A DNA stretch of 34,805 nt from a virus. A model generated the notes under the pieces. The model did no database searches, was not told the origin of the DNA, and saw only the letters and a program-made list of their open reading frames with translations. A program made the position numbers and the translations under genes. The first letter of the stretch is position 1; each line of letters opens with the position of its first letter. This document shows, one piece after another, positions 8,307 to 16,165 of this stretch. The stretch is taken from IMG/VR virus record IMGVR_UViG_3300023115_000058, positions 1-34,805 of that record. One strand, written 5' to 3'.

Positions 8307-8600
8307 TTAGGTCATTAACAGTGTAACTATTACTGTTAATACGCCTGCTACGATGGTGCCACCCGTGCCCATCATAATTTTATTTGTTGTGTTTTGTGCT
8401 TTGGCCATATCTTCACGTAAACGGCCAAACTCTCTTATACTGTCTTCTCTCATTTGAACGACAGATTTTTCAATGCTCGTAAGTCTTGTGTCTATGTTGT
8501 TTACCTTTTCTTCCAATACACGATACCTTTCGGCACACAGGTCAACGTGTGCTTCCAAATTTTCACGCTCAAGTTGAGTCGTTGCGATTGTTGCTGACAT
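8307..8600 (-). CDS. Small coiled-coil membrane protein, holin- or XhlA-like
   Basis: 97 residues. Residues about 25-70 form an amphipathic coiled coil (EEKVNNIDTRLTSIEKSVVQ), followed by a single hydrophobic segment at about 75-96 (GTGGTIVAGVLTVIVTLLM) that should cross the membrane at the very C-terminus. This is the layout of haemolysin XhlA-type and tail-anchored phage membrane proteins, which can act in lysis or superinfection control. The role is inferred. A late promoter lies 115 bp upstream and the leader carries a repeated motif also seen before gp32. Confidence 0.65.
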   Translation of the reverse strand: MSATIATTQLERENLEAHVDLCAERYRVLEEKVNNIDTRLTSIEKSVVQMREDSIREFGRLREDMAKAQNTTNKIMMGTGGTIVAGVLTVIVTLLMT

Positions 8601-8661
8601 AGATTTGCTTTCTACGGCTTAAATGCTTCATAGCATCGTGTTGGTAGGAGCCTTGGTATGT

Positions 8662-8684
8662 TTTGCCTAAATTGTGTGCCTAAA
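8662..8684 (-). repeat. Two copies of a TTTAGGCA motif in a mRNA leader
   Basis: On the minus strand the leader of the gene at 8307-8600 contains ATTTAGGCA twice, 13 bp apart. The same TTAGGCAAA core occurs in the gp32 leader (29672-29705). No known function; a protein- or RNA-binding site is possible. Confidence 0.4.
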
Positions 8685-8715
8685 TGTAGAGTTCGCTTAT
8701 TGCTTTCTACACTAT

Positions 8716-8723
8716 TATTTATA
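8716..8723 (-). promoter_or_regulatory. T4-type late promoter (exact TATAAATA)
   Basis: Exact TATAAATA on the minus strand in the gap between two genes, driving 8307-8600 with an unusually long leader (about 110 nt) that also holds a small ATGCT/AGCAT hairpin at 8620-8633. Confidence 0.8.
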
Positions 8724-8725
8724 TA

Positions 8726-9145
8726 TCATACGATTTTTATAAAGTATATATTTAAATATTCCGATGTGTTTGTGTCAAAAACATTATTTAAAAAATTAAC
8801 AGTTTCGTCTAGGTATGGAGTAAATGCTATTCTATCACAGTCACTTTTAAGGAAATGTATATCATCGTCATCTTTTGTAAAAACATTGTTATGCTCTACT
8901 ACAAAATCAAATTTCCATACTGTATGTAGTCCTGAATACACAGATCCGAAGCTGTATTTTGCTATATCTTGTGTCTCTAATACCTCAACAGTAATATCCA
9001 ATGGCTGACTACGCATACCGATTGACTGTATAAGTGTATTTAAATTTTGCTGCTGATTGTATCCGTGAGTGTTTTTACTTCTATAATTTGTAATATCACT
9101 TTTTGTAATGTCCACTAACGTATACGCTGTGTATTTTTCTGACAA
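8726..9145 (-). CDS. Conserved phage hypothetical protein, 139 aa
   Basis: Compact alpha/beta protein whose N-terminus (YTAYTLVDITKSDITNYRS) and LIQSIGMRSQP segment resemble a conserved unknown of marine T4-like phages, from memory. The start is TTG at 9145, supported by an AAGGTGA ribosome site a few bases upstream; no ATG is available nearby. It lies between two late genes. Function unknown. Confidence 0.7.
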   Translation of the reverse strand: MSEKYTAYTLVDITKSDITNYRSKNTHGYNQQQNLNTLIQSIGMRSQPLDITVEVLETQDIAKYSFGSVYSGLHTVWKFDFVVEHNNVFTKDDDDIHFLKSDCDRIAFTPYLDETVNFLNNVFDTNTSEYLNIYFIKIV

Positions 9146-9156
9146 GTGTCACCTTA

Positions 9157-9951
9157 TTAAACAAGACTTTTGCCAAACGCTCTTCCGGCAGCAAATCCTC
9201 CTGCAAATGCAGTTGCGCCAGCTACTGTTCTAAATGCTGCTCTTTTTAATCTGTTAGGACCACGTTCAGCATTTCTGACATTTTTAATTTCAAGACCATT
9301 ATTTCGAGTCATTTTTTGGAAAGTTGGATATAGTTCGCTTTTAATTGCATTAGTTCTGTAGTATTGCAATAAACGAGTACTTGCTAATCCACGCTGTGCA
9401 GTGTCTGAACCTTTCCAATTACTAACAATACGTCTAACACTTCTGTAGTTGCTGTTTTGTATATCCATTCCACGCTCTAATTGCATGAAAAAGTTTTGCG
9501 GCCCAATAATTTCTCTACCTTGTGCCATTTGTGTTAAGTATTGCTTGATTTTCATTTCTGGCAGTTTAACTTTATTAGCTTGAATACCTGCTTTATCACT
9601 AGACATATATTTTCCAGTAGAAATACTGTGCAATGCTTGATAGAGATCAGTGCCATTTGTTTTATAGTTTTTAAATTGACCTCCACCGGCTAGTAGTGTA
9701 CGTTTAGCATATGCCTGGGCTTGTGGAGCAGTTGAATAATCTTGATACATTGTATGCAATGTCAGTAAATTTAAAAAAGCAAAGTCTAAATTACTACGTA
9801 AGTCGCTAGACTCTAGTTGATTTTTAGTTCTAAACATTTTACTTTCATTTAATTCACCAATAAATCCAAATGTTGGAGAAGTTTTTTCTTCTTCAACTGG
9901 ATGTCCTCCTGACATTTGTGCATACTGTAGTGCTGTGTATTTCTGTTCCAT
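9157..9951 (-). CDS. Late structural-type protein with glycine-rich C-terminal segment, 264 aa
   Basis: Mostly helical, basic protein with no recognised family. The last 25 residues (TVAGATAFAGGFAAGRAFGK) form a glycine/alanine-rich hydrophobic stretch like a glycine-zipper membrane segment, which might interact with membrane during DNA entry. An in-frame start at 9990 would overlap the upstream gene; the ATG at 9951 is preferred because GATAAATA ends exactly 5 nt before it. There is no Shine-Dalgarno. Virion role is inferred from its late neighbours. Confidence 0.65.
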   Translation of the reverse strand: MEQKYTALQYAQMSGGHPVEEEKTSPTFGFIGELNESKMFRTKNQLESSDLRSNLDFAFLNLLTLHTMYQDYSTAPQAQAYAKRTLLAGGGQFKNYKTNGTDLYQALHSISTGKYMSSDKAGIQANKVKLPEMKIKQYLTQMAQGREIIGPQNFFMQLERGMDIQNSNYRSVRRIVSNWKGSDTAQRGLASTRLLQYYRTNAIKSELYPTFQKMTRNNGLEIKNVRNAERGPNRLKRAAFRTVAGATAFAGGFAAGRAFGKSLV

Positions 9952-9956
9952 AATAA

Positions 9957-9964
9957 TATTTATC
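9957..9964 (-). promoter_or_regulatory. Late promoter (GATAAATA), 5 nt from ATG
   Basis: GATAAATA on the minus strand directly after the TAA of the upstream gene and ending 5 nt before ATG 9951; one of the leaderless-type arrangements. Confidence 0.6.
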
Positions 9965-11041
9965 TTACAAATTTGGTTGCCATCTGTCACGTGGCACTAG
10001 TTTAATTTTATCTCTACCAGCAACGTAACCTTCACCACCACGTTCGCCTTTTGTAGTTGCTACTATGTCTGCCGGTGCTGTATCTAATTGTGCAATGATA
10101 TTATTCTTAACTGTCATAATTTTTACAACTAGTTCTAGCATTGCATCTAATCCTTTGTTGTCCGTTGCCATTAGTTTTGCTTGTTGACCTGAACTAACTT
10201 TACTTGTTTTAAGCCAATCAAAAAATCCTGTGCGTAATTTATCTAGTTTACGCTGCTTGGTCATTTGATTAACATAATTGTAAATGATTGCACCTTTGTT
10301 GCTTAATCCTTTTTCAGGAGTTAGCCATGCATCAATTGCTGCTCCGTTTGTGTTGGCTAGTTTTATAATTTCTTCAACTGAACTAGTATCTACTTTAGGT
10401 GTATGAGTAACATATGTTTGTCCAAACACTACTACTTCGTTTGTGTTTAGTCTACGAGTATCTTTAATCGGTGTGCCTGATTTATCGCCAAACGCTCCAT
10501 ATATACTATGTGCAGCAATACCAATTTGACTGTTACCGATACGTTTACCGATGTCGCTATTTGCATCTACTGTGTATGCAACATTGTTAGGTTCGAACAC
10601 ATACGTGCCTTTATTACTTACAAAGGGCTTACTAGGGCTGTACAGCAAGTCTCCGTATACAAATCCACGCATATCAGTCGGAGTATTACGTTCCATTAAA
10701 TCAAACACTGCACCCATGTTGTTAGCAAAGTCTTGTCTCCAGTCCTCGCCCTTACCTGTGCTCATAATAAATTGTTTGAGTTCATCGCTACTAGTGCTTT
10801 TACTTTTGCCCCAGCCGTTTTTACCAGTTAGTACAAATTTACCATCTGGATCTCTACCCCAATAAATTGTTGGATTACCGTCCCATTTAATAGCAACATC
10901 ACTTGAATCTTGACCTAACCGTTGTAGTACACTAGCCGCTCGTAATGCACCTTTGCTGCCTTCAGCAAATACTAAATCTTCTAAATGCTGATATTCACGT
11001 CCGACCTTTGCAGCCTCTGTGAGTATTTCTATTGCTCGCAT
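9965..11041 (-). CDS. Putative nucleotidyltransferase of the ATP-dependent ligase type
   Basis: 358 residues. K52-W-D-G55 (AIKWDGNP) fits motif I (KxDG) of covalent nucleotidyltransferases: DNA ligases, RNA ligases and capping enzymes, where the Lys becomes adenylylated. FVYGDLLY (about 127-134) fits a motif III position, EGYV (337-340) fits motif IV, and KIKLV (345-349) fits motif V. The distance between motifs I and IV is longer than usual, implying an insertion. It resembles an uncharacterised marine-phage family that I recall as DUF6267, unverified. ATG at 11041 overlaps the nucleotidyltransferase stop as TAATG, so the two are coupled and may act together on nucleic-acid ends. Substrate unknown. 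Confidence 0.65.
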   Translation of the reverse strand: MRAIEILTEAAKVGREYQHLEDLVFAEGSKGALRAASVLQRLGQDSSDVAIKWDGNPTIYWGRDPDGKFVLTGKNGWGKSKSTSSDELKQFIMSTGKGEDWRQDFANNMGAVFDLMERNTPTDMRGFVYGDLLYSPSKPFVSNKGTYVFEPNNVAYTVDANSDIGKRIGNSQIGIAAHSIYGAFGDKSGTPIKDTRRLNTNEVVVFGQTYVTHTPKVDTSSVEEIIKLANTNGAAIDAWLTPEKGLSNKGAIIYNYVNQMTKQRKLDKLRTGFFDWLKTSKVSSGQQAKLMATDNKGLDAMLELVVKIMTVKNNIIAQLDTAPADIVATTKGERGGEGYVAGRDKIKLVPRDRWQPNL

Positions 11042-11826
11042 TAGTCAAGTTCTTTCCAATTTGGATCACTTCTTAAGTCAGCTAGCATCGCTTCACCTGC
11101 TTCTTTGCCCAACGCTGTCATTATTTGTTCAACGCTGCCAATATCTTTTCCGGAGGCATTCGGGCCGAGTAATGCTTTTGCTACTTGATCGATGTTGTCT
11201 GTTACTAGATCTGCTTTCTTACCGTTAGCATCTCTGTTAAACAAACCTTGGTATGGTGACCATAGCATGTTTTGTTTTTTAGCAAGATATGCTAGTGCAA
11301 TCTGCTTGTTTACACCTTTCCATTTACTACCAGCCGGGATGCTGTGCGTATGGAACTTTGCTGCATTTGCTGCATTAGGAACAACCATAATATCTACTTG
11401 GTGTGCATGGTCACCCATTGGCACTTTAACGTGTACACTTGTACCGCTTTGTGCTGTTTCAAATCCTGCTAAGTCAAACAGTTGACGCAGTTTTTGTCTA
11501 ATAACTTTATCTGGTTCATCTGGCATATTAAAGTGATCTTTAAGTGCTGCAACATCAACAATCATATCTAAGTCGCCGCTAACTTTACCTTTAGTAGGAG
11601 TTGCGCCGCTACCAATTGGAATTGCAGGTGCACCAGTTTTAGATAGTACACTGTTTACAGTTTTCATAATGCCAGGAATCATACTATGATCAAAAGGTGT
11701 TACACCGTCACCAAAGATTTTTCCACCTTCAGTAACATGAAGATCTTCTTGTCTCATTCTTTTAATACGACTACCACGTCTGATTTTACGTTTAAATTTG
11801 CCGCCCAATATATCTTTAATCTTCAA
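11041..11826 (-). CDS. DNA polymerase beta-type nucleotidyltransferase
   Basis: 261 residues with the nucleotidyltransferase fold signature: IGSG (71-74) followed by GDLDMIVD with metal-binding D85 and D87, and a third acidic residue D145 in HQVDIMVV. This is the arrangement of poly(A) polymerases, CCA-adding enzymes and small nucleotidyltransferases, which transfer an NMP to RNA, protein or small molecules. The N-terminus (about 1-30) is very basic, consistent with binding nucleic acid. The start is probably TTG 11826, overlapping the upstream stop, with GAGGGATC upstream; the nearest ATG (11757) has no ribosome site. It is coupled to the ligase-like gene downstream. Confidence 0.75.
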   Translation of the reverse strand: MKIKDILGGKFKRKIRRGSRIKRMRQEDLHVTEGGKIFGDGVTPFDHSMIPGIMKTVNSVLSKTGAPAIPIGSGATPTKGKVSGDLDMIVDVAALKDHFNMPDEPDKVIRQKLRQLFDLAGFETAQSGTSVHVKVPMGDHAHQVDIMVVPNAANAAKFHTHSIPAGSKWKGVNKQIALAYLAKKQNMLWSPYQGLFNRDANGKKADLVTDNIDQVAKALLGPNASGKDIGSVEQIMTALGKEAGEAMLADLRSDPNWKELD

Positions 11827-12058
11827 CTCTTTTGATCCCTCTTTGAAACTTTTTAGGATCTTTAGTTCGGATAGAATTAATTAATCTTTTATTCAAGTCT
11901 GCTGCAGTTTCTACATCAAAACTTTCGTTAATTAAATTAATTAAATTAATAGCAGTGACAATAACTTGCTCGGCATTAGACTCTACAATTTGCTTCTTGT
12001 CTCGACGAGGAGCCATTGCATTAATTTCTTCCAAAATAGATCTTGTTTTTCTTTTCAT
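11816..12058 (-). CDS. Hypothetical late protein, helical, 80 aa
   Basis: Short, basic, helical protein (NAEQVIVTAINLINLINESF, then LNKRLINSIRTKDPKKFQRG) without a known motif. A longer frame starts with GTG 12106, but an exact late promoter at 12067-12074 would put the transcript start near 12060, so the ATG at 12058 (only 8 nt from the promoter) or the internal ATG at 12016, with GGAAG upstream, is more likely. It precedes the nucleotidyltransferase/ligase pair and overlaps its first gene by 11 bp. Confidence 0.6.
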   Translation of the reverse strand: MKRKTRSILEEINAMAPRRDKKQIVESNAEQVIVTAINLINLINESFDVETAADLNKRLINSIRTKDPKKFQRGIKRVED

Positions 12059-12066
12059 AACACTAC

Positions 12067-12078
12067 TATTTATAAATA
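12067..12078. promoter_or_regulatory. Palindromic, two-way late promoter
   Basis: TATTTATAAATA contains exact TATAAATA on both strands (minus 12067-12074, plus 12071-12078). Minus drives 11816-12058 and the pair after it; plus drives the 45-residue gene at 12109. Confidence 0.8.
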
Positions 12079-12108
12079 TTGTTGCTGAAACATTGATGGA
12101 AAGCACTT

Positions 12109-12246
12109 ATGGCACTTTTGCATTTTCTGATTAAGAACTTAGGATCCATTGGAAAAATAAGAACTATAACATCAGTGGTAGCGGGCAACACACAGGCTTA
12201 CTTTTTGGCGAATACAGGCTCAAACTTATTGACTCCTAAAGGCTAG
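12109..12246 (+). CDS. Small plus-strand late gene, 45 aa
   Basis: Encodes MALLHFLIKNLGSIGKIR followed by a Thr/Ala/Asn-rich tail ending LLTPKG. Too small for an ordinary gene search, but well supported: GGAAAG 6-7 nt before the ATG, and an exact plus-strand TATAAATA (12071-12078) 30 bp upstream. It is one of only two plus-strand genes in the window and converges on the radical SAM gene, 35 bp away. Function unknown; it may be a small virion or membrane-associated peptide. Confidence 0.7.
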   Translation: MALLHFLIKNLGSIGKIRTITSVVAGNTQAYFLANTGSNLLTPKG

Positions 12247-12281
12247 CCCGTTGTTCAACATCATACATAGACTAGATAAGG

Positions 12282-13454
12282 TCAACGGCATTGATGTTTC
12301 AGCAACTCCTCTATTAGATTGTAAATTTCTGGGTTAACGTTTTTAAAACTATTTCCTTGATAATTATCTAGTAATCTTGTTGCTTCTAGAAAAAAATCGT
12401 ATTCTGTTTTTTTAGTATACGGAGTATTAATTAAAATATCATTTATTTCTATTTCTTGTGTCAAACCTTTGTCATCGAATTTTACTAAGTATGCTTTTCT
12501 CGATTCAACAGGAAGCTGATCTATAGACAAATGCTCAGGACTCGATAAAGCATAATATGACCATTGTAAATTTTTAGATTCGGAAAAGTCGTATAAATCT
12601 TTTATTCTGTTTATGTTTAACAAACTTATCACTGAATGCATTCCAAATGTTGCATTTTTATAATTTGATTTCCATTTATCTATCGTTTCTTCGATAATAC
12701 CCCATTCGACACCCCATCTAGTAACAGTAGCTAAATCTCCTACTGCATCTATACTAAAGTCAATTCGAAGTTTTTTAGCTCTGTGTAATAAATCAGCAAT
12801 TTTTCCTGTTGGAAATATACTACCGTTTGTATTAAAAGACAATTCTACATTTTCTATTTTAGCATCTTCGTCTATCTTTTGTAACAATGTTAACAATTTT
12901 TTACTATAAAAAGGTTCACCGCCATTGATACGTACAGTTTTTAATTTTGTTAAGTTGGTATTATTAAGTGCATTTATTAATTTAGTGCTGTTACTAGTAT
13001 CTACTAAACTTTTGTCATATTGAAATCCATTTTTATTCTGATATTCGTGCAATTTTGTTAACACACTATCTGCAGAATACCATTTCGAACTTTGACCAGG
13101 TCTACAAATACGACACATCATATTGCATGTTGTATCAATTCCAATTTCCAATGATTCTAATTTTCCCGGGTTTTCAACTTCAGTTTGGTTGGCCCATTGT
13201 CTCATGCTGTGTGCACCTGTTTTTTCTTGTCGCCAACAATTTCTACATTCAGGAATATCTTCTTTAAGCATTTCTTCTTGTAATGTATTCCATCTATCGG
13301 AAGTTAAAATATTGTCAAATGTATCTAAGTTTCTCAGATTAAAAGGCTCCCACTTTTCTAGCCATTCTCTAGTAAACTGACAACAAGGTATAACATACCC
13401 AGCAGAATCGACTTGGGCTAGATGATTAAGTAATCTATTGCATGTCTTGCCCAT
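12282..13454 (-). CDS. Radical SAM protein, twitch/SPASM type
   Basis: 390-residue radical S-adenosylmethionine enzyme. The cluster-binding CX3CX2C is C110-C114-C117 (CNMMCRIC), and GGEP (178-181) is the SAM-binding motif. Additional Cys before the core, C24-C25 (IPCCQF) and C70-C73 (ECRNC), look like auxiliary iron-sulfur ligands as in SPASM or twitch proteins, although N-terminal. Such enzymes often modify peptides or proteins. ATG 13454 follows the gp41 stop by 2 bp with AGAAGAG upstream, so it is in the primase-helicase transcript. Substrate unknown; the 45-aa gene converging on it is one speculative candidate. Confidence 0.88.
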   Translation of the reverse strand: MGKTCNRLLNHLAQVDSAGYVIPCCQFTREWLEKWEPFNLRNLDTFDNILTSDRWNTLQEEMLKEDIPECRNCWRQEKTGAHSMRQWANQTEVENPGKLESLEIGIDTTCNMMCRICRPGQSSKWYSADSVLTKLHEYQNKNGFQYDKSLVDTSNSTKLINALNNTNLTKLKTVRINGGEPFYSKKLLTLLQKIDEDAKIENVELSFNTNGSIFPTGKIADLLHRAKKLRIDFSIDAVGDLATVTRWGVEWGIIEETIDKWKSNYKNATFGMHSVISLLNINRIKDLYDFSESKNLQWSYYALSSPEHLSIDQLPVESRKAYLVKFDDKGLTQEIEINDILINTPYTKKTEYDFFLEATRLLDNYQGNSFKNVNPEIYNLIEELLKHQCR

Positions 13455-13456
13455 TA

Positions 13457-14848
13457 TTATTCTCTTCTTTTTAATAAATTTTTCAATCTATCAGCATTGT
13501 CTACAGCAACCGCAGCAGGTTGTGCAACTTGCTGACCCGGAGGACTAACACTAGCTGTTGCATTTGCTTTTAGGCTTTGATAAATGCTTGCAACTTGTCC
13601 ATCTTCGCCTTGTTCATCTTCATCTAAATCAGTAATACGCAGTGTATTCATATCATAACCTAAATCTAGTTTAGTACCAACACCACTACTACTACGTGTT
13701 TTCATAAACTGTATCTGTACACGCCCACGCTCACGCATTGCACGACTACTAAAAATACCAATTAAGTTATCTGCTGTATTAATTTTACTAATGCCACCTG
13801 CAATGTGTGAATGGTCAAACTCAACTTCATCAACTGCACCACGATTTAACTGCGATGCTGTAACAAATAGTGTACCAAGTTCAATTGCTAAGTTACGCAA
13901 CTCTTCTGATACAAACTTGTCTTTAATAAATTGATCACTTGGATTAACTTTAACACTAACAGGCATCATCAAATCCAAGTAGTCAACAAATAGTCCATCT
14001 ACTTTAATATTCTTTTGTATTTGGAATTCTTTGATATATGCTTTAATATCGTTTACAGTACATCCATTTTTCATTTGGATAACCTGTAGTACACCTGCTT
14101 TTTTACTTGCCATTTTAACTTTAAGTTCAACGTCATCTGGATTCTTCATAACATCACGTGTACTCATATTAGTAAGCATAGCGTCTAGTCGCATACTACA
14201 TAGTTCTTCACTAAGTTCTAGCGAAACATAAACAACGTTCTTACCAGCAAGTGCCCAGTTAAGTGCCATGTTCTGCATAAACAAACTTTTACCTGAACCA
14301 CTACCACCTGCAAAGATGTTTAGTTCGCCTGGATTAAATCCACCGTACAATACTTTGTCGAGACTTTCCCAACCTGTACTGTTTTGTCCTCTGTTGTCTT
14401 TAATAGTTTGAATACGTCCTGCAGGATCATCCCAATAGTTAAGTCCAAAGTCTTTAGCAAGTCCAATACTAACAGCATCTTTAATTAGTTGTTCTACACT
14501 ACCATACTCATGTCGTTCTAGTTTGTCAGCACTTTGCAGAATTGCGCCTTCAAGTGCTTTGTGTCTACAAAACTTTTCATATTCATCCATGAACCAGTTT
14601 TTGTGATCGTCTGTTACTTTGCTAGTAATATCATCGAACTGCTGACTTGTTTTTGCAGCAATTTGTTCATGTGTAGGTAAGTCACCATAACCGTCTACGT
14701 GCTCTTGTATAAAGTCCATAACAGGCTGATACTTACGAGCAAAATACTTGCTTTGTGTAATAGCATTACATCTGACAAAGAGATCTTTTTCTGCTAGCAA
14801 AAACTCGATATAAAGTTTTTGTAAATCCTCTGTATATTCTTCACTCAT
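13457..14848 (-). CDS. 41: Replicative DNA helicase, DnaB family (T4 gp41)
   Basis: 463 residues, hexameric 5'-3' helicase that unwinds the fork and works with primase gp61. Walker A is GGSGSGKS (181-188) and a Walker B-like LFVDYLDL follows at about 288-295; the N-terminal domain (1-140) corresponds to the primase-interacting part. The Pro/Ala/Gln-rich C-terminal tail (about 420-463) is expected to be flexible. ATG 14848 overlaps the stop of the upstream gene by 8 bp with AGGCGA as ribosome site. gp61 lies two genes upstream in the same transcript, as expected for a primosome operon. Confidence 0.93.
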   Translation of the reverse strand: MSEEYTEDLQKLYIEFLLAEKDLFVRCNAITQSKYFARKYQPVMDFIQEHVDGYGDLPTHEQIAAKTSQQFDDITSKVTDDHKNWFMDEYEKFCRHKALEGAILQSADKLERHEYGSVEQLIKDAVSIGLAKDFGLNYWDDPAGRIQTIKDNRGQNSTGWESLDKVLYGGFNPGELNIFAGGSGSGKSLFMQNMALNWALAGKNVVYVSLELSEELCSMRLDAMLTNMSTRDVMKNPDDVELKVKMASKKAGVLQVIQMKNGCTVNDIKAYIKEFQIQKNIKVDGLFVDYLDLMMPVSVKVNPSDQFIKDKFVSEELRNLAIELGTLFVTASQLNRGAVDEVEFDHSHIAGGISKINTADNLIGIFSSRAMRERGRVQIQFMKTRSSSGVGTKLDLGYDMNTLRITDLDEDEQGEDGQVASIYQSLKANATASVSPPGQQVAQPAAVAVDNADRLKNLLKRRE

Positions 14849-15170
14849 TAATTTCGCCTGTTAGCTTTTTAACAATGTATTCGCTACGTGTATATGTCAT
14901 ACGCCAGTCTTTTCCCTTACGTGGAACTGCACCATTCATATCCATTGTTATAACGTATTCATAATAATTTGTCAACCAAATCCATTCGTTGGTAATATCG
15001 CTACGCTTTGGTAGCCAAGCAAACTTTTTAATCCATTCACTTTGTAAATCTGTGTGTGCGCTTATATGTTTCACTCTTTTATAAAAATCCTCGTCTCTAA
15101 TATTGTAATCATCTACAATAGGATTTAGCAAGTAACTGGATCTTCGTTGAGTTGCTCTCTGTACTTTCAA
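14841..15170 (-). CDS. Conserved hypothetical protein between gp61 and gp41, 109 aa
   Basis: Small protein rich in Trp and Tyr (WIKKFAWLPKRSDITNEWIW, then LTNYYEYVITMD), with no recognised motif. The start is TTG 15170, strongly supported by GAGGAG 5 nt upstream; it lies inside the 3' end of gp61 (62-bp overlap, different frame). Its place between primase and helicase suggests an accessory replication role, but this is inference. Confidence 0.75.
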   Translation of the reverse strand: MKVQRATQRRSSYLLNPIVDDYNIRDEDFYKRVKHISAHTDLQSEWIKKFAWLPKRSDITNEWIWLTNYYEYVITMDMNGAVPRKGKDWRMTYTRSEYIVKKLTGEINE

Positions 15171-16125
15171 TTATACTCCTCACTGTAAACAAACGTCCAT
15201 ATTTTTGTACTGCATCAGCAGCATCTTTACAATTTTCCCAAGGAGGAAAACTTACACTCCAGCCTCTGCGTAATGCTGCACGAACTAAATCATGTCCTGC
15301 TTTATCGGCGTCTGGAACTACAATAACTTCTGTTTCTAAACTATCAACTATGTCACATTGTGTCATGCTGGGCGTATTACCTTGCATAGCAACACCTCCA
15401 ACTAGCAATGCATCGAACTGTCCTTCGGTAACGATTGTGTACTTGTGCGACTTTTGTGCATCGATATTGTACACAAAATGCTTTGGACTTTGCAAGTAAT
15501 ACTTGGGTGTTTCTTTATTAGGTGTTTTACCAACCCAACGTGCAGTATATCCTACTACAATACCTTTGTGATAAAACGGAAGTATTACTCTGTTACTAAA
15601 ATGTTTAAAAGGTGACCAATGCCAATGCTTATAAAAATCAACACCACGTGAATTAATGTACTCACACGCTGCAATAAACTTTTCAAGTTCTTTTTCTGTT
15701 AGTTTGCTTGTATCTACTTTTTCAATAGGTACAGCATCTGGCGGTAATGATGCTTCGGACCAGTCTATTTTTACTTCACGCTTTTCTGCAGTTTGTATAA
15801 ACTGATCTACAATACTTTCTTCTTCTTGTTCTTTAAGTAATTCAAAATTAATGCGTTGAATTTGTGCAGGGTCTGCACCAAACTGTTCTAGTAAATCTTT
15901 TAAACGTCCTGCTATCTTACGTCCAGGACTCCATCCAGTTTTAAATCCACAATTAAAACAATTGTATTGAACTTTATCATCATTAAACATAAAACCGCCA
16001 CGCTTACGTTTATCAGCACTATGCCCACGTGTAGCACACATTGGACAGTTACCACTGATCCAACCACTAGGCGTTTGTTTCCAAGTGCCAGGCATATTTT
16101 GCTTAACAAAATCTAATACAATCAT
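15109..16125 (-). CDS. 61: DNA primase (T4 gp61)
   Basis: 338 residues. N-terminal zinc-binding domain with C27-x2-C30 and C56-x2-C59 (CPMC, CFNC), then a TOPRIM catalytic core with E234 (TEGQFDAL) and the D272-x-D274 pair (VPDADKAG). It makes RNA primers for lagging-strand synthesis and partners gp41. ATG 16125 has no Shine-Dalgarno but follows a near-perfect sigma70 promoter (16132-16160) by 6 nt, so the message is probably leaderless. Confidence 0.94.
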   Translation of the reverse strand: MIVLDFVKQNMPGTWKQTPSGWISGNCPMCATRGHSADKRKRGGFMFNDDKVQYNCFNCGFKTGWSPGRKIAGRLKDLLEQFGADPAQIQRINFELLKEQEEESIVDQFIQTAEKREVKIDWSEASLPPDAVPIEKVDTSKLTEKELEKFIAACEYINSRGVDFYKHWHWSPFKHFSNRVILPFYHKGIVVGYTARWVGKTPNKETPKYYLQSPKHFVYNIDAQKSHKYTIVTEGQFDALLVGGVAMQGNTPSMTQCDIVDSLETEVIVVPDADKAGHDLVRAALRRGWSVSFPPWENCKDAADAVQKYGRLFTVRSIIESTESNSTKIQLLAKSYCR

Positions 16126-16131
16126 AAATTA

Positions 16132-16160
16132 ATAATACAATTTATTTGTTGGAATGTCAA
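16132..16160 (-). promoter_or_regulatory. Early-type sigma70 promoter of gp61
   Basis: TTGACA (16155-16160), 17-bp spacer, TATTAT (16132-16137), 6 nt, ATG. Predicted start of transcription at the ATG. Confidence 0.85.
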
Positions 16161-16165
16161 TAATA

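Noticed and set aside
12248-12288. CCGTTG / CAACGG pair as terminator between the 45-aa gene and the radical SAM gene
   Set aside because: The loop is about 29 nt and no T-run follows; too weak to call.
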